A DNA stretch of 64,000 nt, taken from positions 1 to 64,000 of the forward strand of contig NZ_JAHSTV010000016.1 of NCBI RefSeq assembly GCF_019145235.1, given 5' to 3'. Position numbers and translations under genes: made by a program. How positions within the stretch are numbered: position 1 is the first letter of the stretch; every line of letters starts with the position of its first letter. The stretch comes from Pseudomonas farris (GTDB taxonomy: Bacteria; Pseudomonadota; Gammaproteobacteria; Pseudomonadales; Pseudomonadaceae). Under the pieces are notes generated by a model. That model saw only the letters and a list, made by a program, of their open reading frames with translations. It had not been told where the DNA came from and made no database searches. Shown one piece after another: positions 43,805-52,630 of the stretch.

Positions 43805-43855
43805 AAAATAGAGAGCTCATCTTCTACGCTAGGGATCTCCCTTCTTTTTAGTTAG
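43805..43855. repeat. Palindromic array element, degenerate copy 6
   Basis: AAATAGAGAGCTCATCTTCT ACGCTAGGG ... CTCCCTTCTTTTTAG is the most diverged copy; it is called from position and outline only. Confidence 0.35.
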
Positions 43856-43927
43856 CCTTAAGCCAAGAAAACGAGTATCCCCTTTTTACTGTATCTCCCC
43901 CCTCAGCTAGGCCTAAAGGATCAAAAA

Positions 43928-44332
43928 ATGAAATTCTGGAACGATATCGACGGCAACATCTTTTTCAACCAGGTTTTCAAGACTCCCGTAGAGATTGGAC
44001 TCATTGAACTTTTCACCGTAAATATCGACAACAACAGACCAACGATAATACTGGAGTTTGACATCAAAGAACTCCCTGACGCCCCTCCCGAAAAATGGAA
44101 AAAGGCTGAATTCAACACATGCCGCATCGGTTTAAACTGCAGCGAAATCAGCAGCTTGATGATCAAAAATATACCTACAAAAGAAAAACTTAGTATACGA
44201 ATCACTCAGAGCGGAAATCTCTTCACGATTCATGCTTCGAACAGCAGCTCGATAATTGAATTCACAACAAAATCTCCGCTACTTTGTGGACCCTCGGTTT
44301 ATATGAACGATAAAAAACCCGAACTCACTTAA
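43928..44332 (+). CDS. putative immunity protein (Imm50-like)
   Basis: A 134-residue protein beginning MKFWNDIDGNIFFNQVFKTP, with RPTIILEFDIKELPDAPPEK W near the middle; this pattern matches Imm50-type immunity proteins in outline, but the match is weak. It ends the AT-rich array; the next genes return to Pseudomonas-like composition. Confidence 0.65.
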   Translation: MKFWNDIDGNIFFNQVFKTPVEIGLIELFTVNIDNNRPTIILEFDIKELPDAPPEKWKKAEFNTCRIGLNCSEISSLMIKNIPTKEKLSIRITQSGNLFTIHASNSSSIIEFTTKSPLLCGPSVYMNDKKPELT

Positions 44333-44548
44333 AACCAAATCTGACTCAATTTTTCAGCCCCTCGGGACGCCTGACAAGAGCACCGGACATTTCCCACAAC
44401 CCCCATCGCCACCCATGAACTTGTACACCCTCTCCTCCCCAGATAACCTCCCCCAGCCGCTGCAACTCAGCGACCGGTTTTGACAGACCGAACACGATCA
44501 AGGCATGCAAATGCCGCTTTGCGGCTCCATTGTTTCAGGAGCTTCACG

Positions 44549-44884
44549 ATGAAAAAATTTCCACCTGACTCCCTCGCCAGCCAAGCAACCCAACGCACCA
44601 TCAGCGCCCGTCTCCGCGACCCAAAAAATCCTGACCCCACCAGCCACGTTTTCACCCTCCTCCCCAACATCAACACCGAAACCCTGCTAAGCCACGCCTG
44701 CGAAACCCTCGCCTCGCTCAACGTGCTGACTACCGACTTTGCCTGCGAGCTCGAAGGCTCGCACCGCAGCCTGGCACTATCGATTCAGCAATTGGCCGTG
44801 CTGGGTGAATTGTTGGTGAACAGGGCGCTGGACAACCTCGACCCACCCGGTGGGGCGTCCGACACCCAGGAGGTGCAGCCATGA
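44549..44884 (+). CDS. DUF6124-like small protein
   Basis: A 111-residue protein with the motif TSHVFTLLPNINTETLLSHA and GSHRSLALSIQQLAVLGELL found in Pseudomonas DUF6124-family proteins. The ATG at 44549 follows CAGGAGCTTCACG. The stop overlaps the start of the next gene (ATGA), so the pair is coupled. Function unknown. Confidence 0.78.
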   Translation: MKKFPPDSLASQATQRTISARLRDPKNPDPTSHVFTLLPNINTETLLSHACETLASLNVLTTDFACELEGSHRSLALSIQQLAVLGELLVNRALDNLDPPGGASDTQEVQP

Positions 44885-45147
44885 CTCGATACATGCCGAT
44901 TACCGGCATCGACTGCACGATCCCGTCCCTGCTGATCGACACTGAAGCGCCTGTCGACGTGTTGCACGACACGGCGGCGTATCGCATTCGCAGCGTCACT
45001 CAACTGTTGGAAACTCTGTCTCTGGGCGAGGCGCTTGGTGGTGATGCTGCGCTGTTGCAAGAGTTTGCGCGGGTGTTAGCAATCCAATTGCGTGATGGCT
45101 GCGATTTGCTGGATGTGGTCGGGCGGCGGTTACGAGCGCAACTTTAA
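44881..45147 (+). CDS. small conserved Pseudomonas protein
   Basis: An 88-residue protein (MTRYMPITGIDCTIPSLLID), coupled to the DUF6124-like gene by ATGA. No domain is recognised. It is followed by a clear terminator (45156-45192), and a decayed copy of its 3' half plus terminator lies at 47303-47467, on the far side of the histidine kinase gene. Confidence 0.72.
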   Translation: MTRYMPITGIDCTIPSLLIDTEAPVDVLHDTAAYRIRSVTQLLETLSLGEALGGDAALLQEFARVLAIQLRDGCDLLDVVGRRLRAQL

Positions 45148-45155
45148 ATCATCAA

Positions 45156-45192
45156 TAAAAATGGGCGACCCAAGGTAGCGTCGCCCATTTTT
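45156..45192. terminator. Rho-independent terminator
   Basis: AAAATGGGCGAC, loop of 11 bases, GTCGCCCATTTTTA. An 8-9 bp stem with T-rich tail follows the 88-residue protein gene by about 9 bases. Confidence 0.85.
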
Positions 45193-45437
45193 ATATCCGC
45201 AACTTTTAAACACCACCTCCCAGACTTACGCACGCAGCACTTCGCAAGAGTTTGTTAAAAACTGTCTTTAAACTTCTGATCAATCCAAAAAAACGACTCA
45301 ACATCGCGAGCACAAAAAACCGTCTCTTCGGTCAAGTAACTTCTCACCGCCTCACCTGAAAACCGCGAAAAACAAAACCATGGTTTTCACCTCACCTTCA
45401 AACTATACTTCCGCGCGCAGTATGGAGGCTGTGATAA

Positions 45438-47300
45438 ATGTTCAAACTCAGGCGAAAAACATGGGCTTTACTCTTGGTCTACATCGTAGGTGTCAGTGGC
45501 TATATCTACTACCTCTACGTCGAGACTCAAGGAGTCCTCACTGAAAACATTAATAACAAATTGCTGCATGCTGCGTTGGGCGCTTCGGCCATCCTCGGCG
45601 ACCGCTACCATGACAATCTGATCGACAAACAGTCCAAATCGGAGACAGAAGACTGGAATTCCATTCAGCGGCTCTCCAGCTTCAACGAGTCCATGGGCAC
45701 CGCCTTTGTCTACAGCGTAGTCAAGCGCGCGGGTGAAGCTTATCTGGTCAGTTCCAGCGCATCGAAAAAAGAAATTCAAGAGCAGAATTTCGTACGTTTT
45801 TTCGATCCCTATCCGGATGCCAGTCAGGCTTTGCTCGACAGTTTCGAGCGCACCGAACCCACCTGGATCGACTACTCGGATCACTGGGGAGACTTTCGCG
45901 CCGTCTTCGTCCCAATGAAATCGCAGGACGGTACGATTTATGTTACTGGCGCGGAGATTACGTTGGCGGACTACTACCACCAACTTAATCAGGACTCCCT
46001 GCACCATATCATCCTGGCCATTCTGGTATTTCTCGCCCTCAGCCTTTTACGCATGCGTGCTCATCTCCAGCAATTGAAAATAAACGAACAGGTATTGAAT
46101 CAGGCAAAAAATGCCGCCGAGGACGCTGATCGTTCAAAAACCAGATTTTTGGCCACCATGAGTCATGAAATCCGTACGCCCATGTACGGTGTTATCGGCG
46201 CGACCGAGTTGCTGGCGAGGTCCGCCCTGAACCCCGAGCAAAGCAGTCTGCTAAGAACGATTAATACAAGTGGACGAGCCCTGCTGTCTCTTATCGACAA
46301 CATTCTCGACCTTGCAAAAATCGAAGCGGGCAAACTTGAATTGAAACCTCGTGTTTTCGAAGTGAGAGCATTGGTTTTATCCAGTATTGAAATGATCCGA
46401 CAAAACATTCAGGACAAGCCAATAGCACTTGAGGTCCAAGTCTCACCGGACGTACCTTCCCTGGTCAAAACCGATACCGATTGCCTTCGCCAGATATTGC
46501 TCAACTTGTTGGGCAATGCGGTCAAATTCACCGAAGCCGGAACGGTATCGCTCATGGTCACGACTAGCGGTTACGGCCCTCAAGCCCGACTCGACTTCTC
46601 TATACGCGATACCGGCATAGGTATCCCCGCGGAACGGCAAAACAGCCTATTCAAACCCTTTACTCAGTTCAAAGGGCCGGCCAGTCAACGCTTTACCGGG
46701 AGTGGGCTAGGTCTTTCAATCTGCAAAAATCTGGTCGAGGTGCAGCATGGGACTTTATCTTTCACCAGTCAGCCTGGCGTCGGATCGACGTTCTCCTTCT
46801 CACTCCCCATGGAGCTTTTTTCAGTCTCGGAAATACCCATCGGGGACGATCATGCAGTGGTGGGTTTCGACTCATCTTTTGCCGGGGACTACCCGTTCGA
46901 TATCCTGCTGGTGGAAAACCATCCAGTGAGTCAGAAAGTTGCCATGGCGATGCTACAGGAGTTGGGCTATACACCCGACCTTGCGTCAGATGGCCTGGAG
47001 GCGGTCAATCAGTGTATGACTTCGACTCCAGATATCATTTTTATGGATATCAACATGCCTGTTATGGATGGGCTAGCGGCCATTCGTGAAATCCGCAAAC
47101 TACCATTGGGCGATACTTGCTACATCGTTGCTTTCACCGCGAGCGCTTTTTCGAGCGAGATAGAGCGTTTCAGGGCCGCGGGTGCCAATGACGTTTTAAC
47201 CAAACCGGCGAACTTTATGGCCTTGACCCGAGTGCTTCAGCGTGCGGCCAACTACCGGCAGCAACTCCAGGCCAGCACTCCGGTAGTGGATGCAATTTAA
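45438..47300 (+). CDS. hybrid sensor histidine kinase/response regulator
   Basis: A 620-residue membrane kinase. It has an N-terminal helix (residues 9-27), an about 150-residue periplasmic part, a second helix near 185-205, then the HisKA domain with FLATMSHEIRTPMYGVIGAT (phospho-His), HATPase_c with LLNLLGNAVKFTEAG, DTGIGIP and GSGLGLSICKNL, and a receiver domain with the phospho-Asp in IIFMDINMPVMDGLA. No response regulator is next to it, so it may work through an Hpt protein elsewhere. The gene is flanked by a duplicated segment. Signal unknown. Confidence 0.93.
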   Translation: MFKLRRKTWALLLVYIVGVSGYIYYLYVETQGVLTENINNKLLHAALGASAILGDRYHDNLIDKQSKSETEDWNSIQRLSSFNESMGTAFVYSVVKRAGEAYLVSSSASKKEIQEQNFVRFFDPYPDASQALLDSFERTEPTWIDYSDHWGDFRAVFVPMKSQDGTIYVTGAEITLADYYHQLNQDSLHHIILAILVFLALSLLRMRAHLQQLKINEQVLNQAKNAAEDADRSKTRFLATMSHEIRTPMYGVIGATELLARSALNPEQSSLLRTINTSGRALLSLIDNILDLAKIEAGKLELKPRVFEVRALVLSSIEMIRQNIQDKPIALEVQVSPDVPSLVKTDTDCLRQILLNLLGNAVKFTEAGTVSLMVTTSGYGPQARLDFSIRDTGIGIPAERQNSLFKPFTQFKGPASQRFTGSGLGLSICKNLVEVQHGTLSFTSQPGVGSTFSFSLPMELFSVSEIPIGDDHAVVGFDSSFAGDYPFDILLVENHPVSQKVAMAMLQELGYTPDLASDGLEAVNQCMTSTPDIIFMDINMPVMDGLAAIREIRKLPLGDTCYIVAFTASAFSSEIERFRAAGANDVLTKPANFMALTRVLQRAANYRQQLQASTPVVDAI

Positions 47301-47302
47301 GG

Positions 47303-47424
47303 GCACATTCGCAGCGTGACTCAACGGTTGGAAACGCGTTCCCTGGGCGAGGCGCTTGGCGATGGCGATGACGCTGCGTTGTAGCAGGCATTTGCGCGGG
47401 CGGCGGTTGCGGACACAGCTTTAA
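47303..47424 (+). pseudogene. decayed duplicate of the 88-residue gene (44881-45147)
   Basis: From about 47305 the sequence repeats 44985 onward: ATTCGCAGCGTGACTCAACG (copy) against ATTCGCAGCGTCACTCAACT (original). Relative to the original it has a small insertion, an in-frame TAG (within GCGTTGTAGCAGG), and lacks an internal segment of the 3' part. It still ends at a TAA followed by the same terminator type. Confidence 0.8.
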
Positions 47425-47434
47425 ATCACCCAAT

Positions 47435-47467
47435 AAAAATGGGCGACTTCAAGGTCGCCCATTTTTT
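47435..47467. terminator. Rho-independent terminator, duplicate copy
   Basis: AAAAATGGGCGAC, loop TTCAAG, GTCGCCCATTTTTT. It is a duplicate of the 45156 terminator and may now serve the histidine kinase gene. Confidence 0.85.
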
Positions 47468-47858
47468 ATGTCCGAAACTTATAAACATTGCGTTCCAGAG
47501 GAGGTGTTCGCCCAGTGTAATGGCCTGGCAATCCATGCACCGGTAAAGAGCCCTGACACCGGGCGAACGGGAAGGATTTTAATAGAATTTGGCCGATATG
47601 TCCTCGGTATAAACATGAAATTTATGCACGTAATATTTCGTAAGTTTTTGCTAAAAAAACGGATACAAACTTCTAAAACTCACCAGTTCGACCATTAAAA
47701 ATGATTGTTCTTATACAGTTATTTGCACAAGAACAATCAATACGTACAAATAATGATCAGCTTGGTCGCTGGCTGGCGACTTTCAGCACAGCGGTATAGA
47801 TCACCACAACGCTCTGTTCTACGTTCAGATCTTTCATTTTCGCCTGCATAGACGCTAC
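47468..47858. other. Intergenic region with continued duplication
   Basis: AT-rich non-coding stretch. It carries more of the duplicated segment: AAACTTATAAACATTGCGTT matches the AACTTTTAAACACCACCTCC after the first terminator. A small open frame (47468-47698) overlaps it and is not supported as a gene. Confidence 0.5.
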
Positions 47859-48032
47859 TCAGGGAGTGTTCGCAGTTTCTTGCGCGGTGGATTCGCCGCT
47901 TTCTGTGCCCTTGCCGCTTTCCTTGCGCCGGGTCGGGTCGGTGGGGCGCAAGGCGTCGTTGTCGCGCTCGACTTCGCCTGGTGGCCGGGGCTCGTCGGGG
48001 TTTTCCGAGGGGGTGGTCGGTTTGGGATTCAT
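47859..48032 (-). CDS. small disordered proline- and charge-rich protein
   Basis: A 57-residue protein below the size limit of most gene finders: MNPKPTTPSENPDEPRPPGE, rich in Pro, Glu, Arg and Lys, ending ETANTP. It is in the same direction as, and 10 bases after, the next gene (48043-48285), behind a TGAGGAAAACCCC ribosome site. It probably lacks a fold. Similar small proteins of unknown function occur in fluorescent pseudomonads. Confidence 0.6.
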   Translation of the reverse strand: MNPKPTTPSENPDEPRPPGEVERDNDALRPTDPTRRKESGKGTESGESTAQETANTP

Positions 48033-48042
48033 GGGGTTTTCC

Positions 48043-48285
48043 TCAGGCTTCGGGATCGTCGACTTCGTGGGCGACGTTCACGGCGGGCGAGTCTTTGTGG
48101 GATTGATCGGCCTTGGTTTTGAGGATCTGCCATTGATCGAGGTCGATGGCGCCCTGCCCCAGCAGATCGTCGGCGATGCGCAGCAATTCGCTGTAATGCG
48201 CGTCGGGAGATTGCTGCCAATAGGCCTTGTCGTCGAACAGCCGCTGCCAGGTGGCAAGGGTGGGCGGTTTGAGGTCGTCGCTCAT
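48043..48285 (-). CDS. small conserved protein of unknown function
   Basis: An 80-residue acidic protein (MSDDLKPPTLATWQRLFDDK) with CACGGGAGCCCGCC before the ATG. The frame extends much further upstream (to 48735), but that part is antisense to the lipocalin gene and not supported. It is in the order ABC ATPase, permease, AttH-like, then this gene, so could be part of that operon; function unknown. Confidence 0.65.
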   Translation of the reverse strand: MSDDLKPPTLATWQRLFDDKAYWQQSPDAHYSELLRIADDLLGQGAIDLDQWQILKTKADQSHKDSPAVNVAHEVDDPEA

Positions 48286-48347
48286 GGCGGGCTCCCGTGA
48301 AATGGGCTTCATTACGTAGGAAAACGGCGTGGCGGCGAGAGTTCCGG

Positions 48348-49421
48348 TTAATACCCGGTCATCTCCAGATACCCCTGCCCGCCATGACTGCCGCTGAGCC
48401 GCACCGGTCCTTCCCAATAGGGGATGCGCAAGTCCATCCAGGCCTTGGGGTTGAGGGCGCTGATGGTGATTTCGAGGTGTTTGGCGGGGATTTTGATCGA
48501 CCAGCTCACGGGCATCGAACGCCCGGCCACGTTGGCGGTGTCTTGAGGCGTGAGGCTGATGTCGTCGGCATGCAATAGCTGCGTCTGGCCTTGGGAATCG
48601 ATCCAGGTGCCGGTGAGGTACGGCGCGCCGTCCTTTTGCCGCATGCGGTAGAGCATGACCTGTTCGCCACTGTCCAGGTGCAGGGAGAACCAGTCCCAAC
48701 CGGTCTGGTTGGCGGTCAGGGGTTGGCTGCTCCACTCGCGATCGAGCCAGGCAGGGCCGCTGACAGTGTAGGTTTTGCCATCGATTTCCAGGGTGCCGCT
48801 GGCCTGGAAAAACGGCTGGCTGTAGTAATACGAAGCCTGGCCTTGTTCGGATTTCTGGCTGAAGCCTTTGTCGCCCTGAAGCACCAGCGGACGTGTGGAG
48901 GTCAGTCGAAGCTGGTAGCTGAAAGCCTTGTCGCGGGCGCTGAGTTGCAGGTCCGCCAGAGGCTCTTCATGGGTGGCCTGACTGCTGAAACGCCAGTCGT
49001 CGATCCATGCGTTGAACGGCGCCAGGCTCACGCCGGCCTGGCCGACGCCGCCTCGGGCGTAGCGTTCGGCGGCATAGTGCGCCGTGGCGGAAGTCACCGC
49101 CGCATGGCCCAGCCAAATGGTTTGATTGCTCCAGCCAGATTGTTCGGGAGTCGCTTTCAAGGCGCTGCGAAACAGCGTCCATTGCGCGCCGAATTCCTGG
49201 CCCTGATCGTCCTTGAGGTTGGCGGTGACGTACCACCATTCGATGCGAAAGCCATCGTGCGGGCCGTGGTCTGCCGGGAAGCTGAACACCCGCCCGGGCA
49301 CCACTGGGGTAAATGCCTCGGCCTGATGACCGAGGCCGGCGAAGCCTTTTTCCGGCGCAGGCGTGTTGTCGCATCCGCTCAGCAGCGCGGCCAGTAACAA
49401 CACGCCGAGCTTAATCTTCAT
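48348..49421 (-). CDS. AttH/CrtC-like lipoprotein (lipocalin-like)
   Basis: A 357-residue protein with a lipoprotein signal (LLLAALLSGCDN). The mature part has the AttH/carotenoid 1,2-hydratase-like double lipocalin pattern: FPADHGPHDGFRIEWWYVTA, the diagnostic WWYVT motif, and WLDREWSSQPL. It overlaps the upstream permease gene, as in attEFGH operons where AttH is exported or assembled by the ABC transporter. I use the ATG at 49421; one six bases earlier (49427) is possible. Confidence 0.88.
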   Translation of the reverse strand: MKIKLGVLLLAALLSGCDNTPAPEKGFAGLGHQAEAFTPVVPGRVFSFPADHGPHDGFRIEWWYVTANLKDDQGQEFGAQWTLFRSALKATPEQSGWSNQTIWLGHAAVTSATAHYAAERYARGGVGQAGVSLAPFNAWIDDWRFSSQATHEEPLADLQLSARDKAFSYQLRLTSTRPLVLQGDKGFSQKSEQGQASYYYSQPFFQASGTLEIDGKTYTVSGPAWLDREWSSQPLTANQTGWDWFSLHLDSGEQVMLYRMRQKDGAPYLTGTWIDSQGQTQLLHADDISLTPQDTANVAGRSMPVSWSIKIPAKHLEITISALNPKAWMDLRIPYWEGPVRLSGSHGGQGYLEMTGY

Positions 49422-51882
49422 GAGCAAACGTCCTCAGCAGATCCGCCGGTTGCGTGCGATACAGCGAGTACAACGGCCACGCTGAAGCGAGCAATGTTGC
49501 GAGCAACGCCAGGCCCATCAACTGCAACAATTGCAGTGGAAACACCCGCAACGGCAAGCGCCAGCCGAACGCCTGAACGTTGATCACCGTGTCCAGGCAC
49601 CACGCCAATGCGATGCCCAAGGGCAATGCCAGCACCAGCGTCAGTACCGCCAGCAACCAGGTTTGCCCGAGGTTCAGTAGCATCAATTGGCGACGGGTTA
49701 CGCCCAAAGCCCACAGCGGCGCAAGTTGTCCGAGGCGGCTCTGGCTTTGGGTCAGCAGGCTGATGAACAGCGCCACGCCCGCGACACAAAGCGTCAGGCT
49801 ATTGAGCGCGGCGGTGGCGGCAAAGGTGCGTTCGAACACTTGCGTGGACCAGCCCTTGAGCCGGGCCTGATCGACGATGCGGCTGTCGTCCAGGGTGAAA
49901 CGGGTTTGCAGTGCGGCCAGGAATCCGGGAATCGACGCCGGTTCGATGCGCAGGTTGAAACGGTTGGGCGTCAATTGCGGCCAGCCGCGCAACAGGTGAT
50001 TGATGTTGACCAGCAGGTGGCCCTTGGGATTGCCGTAGTCGGCGTAGATCCCGACGATCCGTGGTGACCATGGGCCATTCGGCGTGGGAATCGTCAGTTG
50101 ATCACCAAGGCGTACCTTCAACCGCCGCGCCAGTTGCTCGCTGAGCATCAACGCGTCGTCCTTGGCCAGTCGCTCCCAAGGGTTGTCACCCAAGGCTTCC
50201 AACAATGGCCAATGCTGACGATAAGTCGGGTGATCGATCACGCCAAAGACATCCGCCGGCCAGCCCTGCAACTGGATCGACACCTGCCAGTTCGGGAGCA
50301 CTGCGGTGACTTGAGGTTGTTGTTTGAGCCAGGTGTGCAGTTCTCGAGCCTGGGCGGGATTTTGCGGATTGAGGTACAGCTCGGCGGTCAGGCGTTGTTC
50401 GAGCCAGTTGCTGAACGTCTGACGGAAACCGGCGGTCATGCTGCCGGCGCCGATGTTTGCCGCCAGCGCCAACAACAGCGCCATCAAGGCCAGGCTCAGG
50501 GCCGGCAGTTGCTGGCGGCAGTCGGCGAGAAACCATTGACCGAGCACCGAACGACTGCGCCCAAGCACCCAGTTGAGCACGCTATTCAACACCACCGGCA
50601 AGGCCAGTGCGGCGCCGATCAACAGGGCGGCCATCAGCACGAAACCGCTGCTCAGGCTGTCGCCGAAGATCAACGCCAGCAACGCGATCACCGCAGCCAT
50701 CGCCGCGACCCAACCCTGGCGCCGCAACCAGCGCGCGTGGGCTTGGTGCCAGGCTTGCGGATTGGCCAGCGCCAGCAACGGCAGACGCGCCGCACGCAGC
50801 AAACTGTTGGCGCCGGCCAGCAAGGCGCCGAACAGGCTCAGGCCGATACCGCTGAACCACCACAGCAGACTTAGATTCAATTGCCCCGGCACTTCGGCGC
50901 CGTACAAGCCGCGCAAGCTGGCGGCGACGTCCGGCAACAGCACACCCGCCAACAGGTAGCCGCTGACGACACCGGCGATACCACCGATCAGCGCCAGCCC
51001 CCCCAGCTCGACGGCGAGACAGGCAATCAACATGCGCGCACTGACTCCACAGGCGCGCAGGGTTCTGAGCAAGCTTCGGCGTTGCTCCAGCGCCAGGCCG
51101 ATCGCCGCGTGGACGATGAACAGGCCGACCACGAACGACAAAAAGCCCAAGGCATCGAGGTTCAGGTGGAAGCTCTCGGTCAGTCGCGCGAGATTGTTTT
51201 CTTCGCCACTGGTTTTGAGCTGGAGTTGGCCCTTGAGCTCATCAGGCAGGGGCGCGCTGAAATCCTTGGGCAGCAGCAGCCGTGACAGTTGATCGGGCAA
51301 TTGCAGAATCTGTTGGGCGAAGCCGATGTCCACCAGCAACACGCCGGGCGCCATGTCGGTCTGGGCACGCAGCGGCGGCAAGGTGATTCCGCTCTGGGCC
51401 ACCGGGGTTTCCCCTTCGTGCAAGCCCAACGCTTGTAAAGTCTGCGGTGAAATCCAGGTGCTGCCCGGCGGGGTGAAAAACTCGACAACCTGCTCGATTG
51501 GCAACGACCGCCCGGCCACTGCGGACCCGGCCGGCAGCGACACCGGCTCAATGCCCATCAACTGCAAGCGCTGGTCTTCATGGCCCTTGAGCGTCACCCG
51601 ACCTTGCAACACGGGCGATACCGGCCAACCCGCACGACGCAGGTCGACAAACACTTGCTGGGAAAACACCCCTCCGCTGGGTGCACTGAGGCTGGCTTGC
51701 GGTTCGCCGCCGATCAGTTGACTGGCGCGGGCGTAGCTTTCTCGCGCCTGGCTGTTCAGCGCTTGCACGCCGGTCAGCAGGCTGGTGGCGAGCCAGAGCC
51801 CGGTCAGCACACTGAAAAACTGCACCGGATGCTGGCGCCAATGGCTGAGCAGCGCCCGCAACGTCTCGCGAAAAACCCGCAC
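49411..51882 (-). CDS. FtsX-like ABC transporter permease (AttFG-like fusion)
   Basis: An 823-residue permease with two FtsX-type halves. It begins (GTG start at 51882) MRVFRETLRALLSHWRQHPV with a membrane helix, and the first FtsX block appears around residues 265-380 and the second at about 705-800 (LNLGQTWLLAVLTLVLALPL). It is the length expected of the AttF and AttG regions combined. The ATPase stop is 1 base before its start, and its end overlaps attH. It probably moves a lipid or lipoprotein-linked cargo; specificity unknown. Confidence 0.88.
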   Translation of the reverse strand: MRVFRETLRALLSHWRQHPVQFFSVLTGLWLATSLLTGVQALNSQARESYARASQLIGGEPQASLSAPSGGVFSQQVFVDLRRAGWPVSPVLQGRVTLKGHEDQRLQLMGIEPVSLPAGSAVAGRSLPIEQVVEFFTPPGSTWISPQTLQALGLHEGETPVAQSGITLPPLRAQTDMAPGVLLVDIGFAQQILQLPDQLSRLLLPKDFSAPLPDELKGQLQLKTSGEENNLARLTESFHLNLDALGFLSFVVGLFIVHAAIGLALEQRRSLLRTLRACGVSARMLIACLAVELGGLALIGGIAGVVSGYLLAGVLLPDVAASLRGLYGAEVPGQLNLSLLWWFSGIGLSLFGALLAGANSLLRAARLPLLALANPQAWHQAHARWLRRQGWVAAMAAVIALLALIFGDSLSSGFVLMAALLIGAALALPVVLNSVLNWVLGRSRSVLGQWFLADCRQQLPALSLALMALLLALAANIGAGSMTAGFRQTFSNWLEQRLTAELYLNPQNPAQARELHTWLKQQPQVTAVLPNWQVSIQLQGWPADVFGVIDHPTYRQHWPLLEALGDNPWERLAKDDALMLSEQLARRLKVRLGDQLTIPTPNGPWSPRIVGIYADYGNPKGHLLVNINHLLRGWPQLTPNRFNLRIEPASIPGFLAALQTRFTLDDSRIVDQARLKGWSTQVFERTFAATAALNSLTLCVAGVALFISLLTQSQSRLGQLAPLWALGVTRRQLMLLNLGQTWLLAVLTLVLALPLGIALAWCLDTVINVQAFGWRLPLRVFPLQLLQLMGLALLATLLASAWPLYSLYRTQPADLLRTFAHED

Positions 51883-51883
51883 C

Positions 51884-52552
51884 TCAGCGCTCGTCCGCGC
51901 CAGCCAGACGGCCGCCGTGCAGCACCACTTTGTCTGCCAACCGCGCGGCGACCCGTGGGCTGTGAGTGACCATCAACAAAGTCGTCGGGCTATCGTCGAG
52001 CAGCTCCAGCAACAACTTCAACACCTCATCGCTGGTGGCTTCATCGAGGCTGCCGGTGGGCTCGTCGGCCAGCAGCAGTTTGGGTTGCGATGCCAGGGCG
52101 CGACCTAATGCGACCCGCTGCTGTTGCCCGCCGGACAGTTGCTCCGGATAGCGCCGCAGCAAATCTCCCAACCCAAGGCGCTGCACCAGATGCGCCTGCC
52201 AACGTGGATCGTGGCGCCCGGCCAGACGTGCCTGAAACGCCAGATTGTCTTCAACGCGCAAACTGCCGATCAGGTTGAACTGCTGAAACACCAGACCGAT
52301 TTCGGTCCGCCGCCAGTTCGCCAATTGGCTCTCGTTCATCTGCTCCAGCCGATGCTCGCCACTGCGGATGCTGCCGCGATCGACCTTGTCCAGCCCGGCG
52401 ATCAGGTGCAGCAAGGTGCTCTTGCCACTGCCCGATTCACCCATCAGCGCCAGGCTGCTGCCGGGCTTCAACGTGAGGTCGACGCCTTGCAGCACGGGCA
52501 ATGGGCCTTGGGGGGTGGCGTAGCTTTTGAAGACGCCCTGGACGTGAAGCAT
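51884..52552 (-). CDS. LolD-like ABC transporter ATP-binding protein (AttE-like)
   Basis: A 222-residue ABC ATPase. Walker A is GESGSGKST, the signature LSGGQQQRVALGRAL and Walker B LLLADEPTGSLDEATS, close to LolD/MacB-type ATPases. It opens the operon with the permease and AttH-like lipoprotein. It drives FtsX-type permeases at the inner membrane. Confidence 0.92.
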   Translation of the reverse strand: MLHVQGVFKSYATPQGPLPVLQGVDLTLKPGSSLALMGESGSGKSTLLHLIAGLDKVDRGSIRSGEHRLEQMNESQLANWRRTEIGLVFQQFNLIGSLRVEDNLAFQARLAGRHDPRWQAHLVQRLGLGDLLRRYPEQLSGGQQQRVALGRALASQPKLLLADEPTGSLDEATSDEVLKLLLELLDDSPTTLLMVTHSPRVAARLADKVVLHGGRLAGADER

Positions 52553-52630
52553 TAAGGGGAAACTCTTTTGATGAGTGGGGGCAAGGGTAGAGAGTACACC
52601 CGATAATCTTGGGTTGAACGGTCTGACGTA

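Noticed and set aside
41391..43855. CRISPR-like repeat array
   Set aside because: Copies are palindromic, spaced by 0.4-1.1 kb of coding sequence and degenerate, so they are not a CRISPR array.
47468..47698. 76-residue open frame
   Set aside because: It overlaps the duplicated non-coding segment after the terminator copy and has no ribosome site or homologue pattern.
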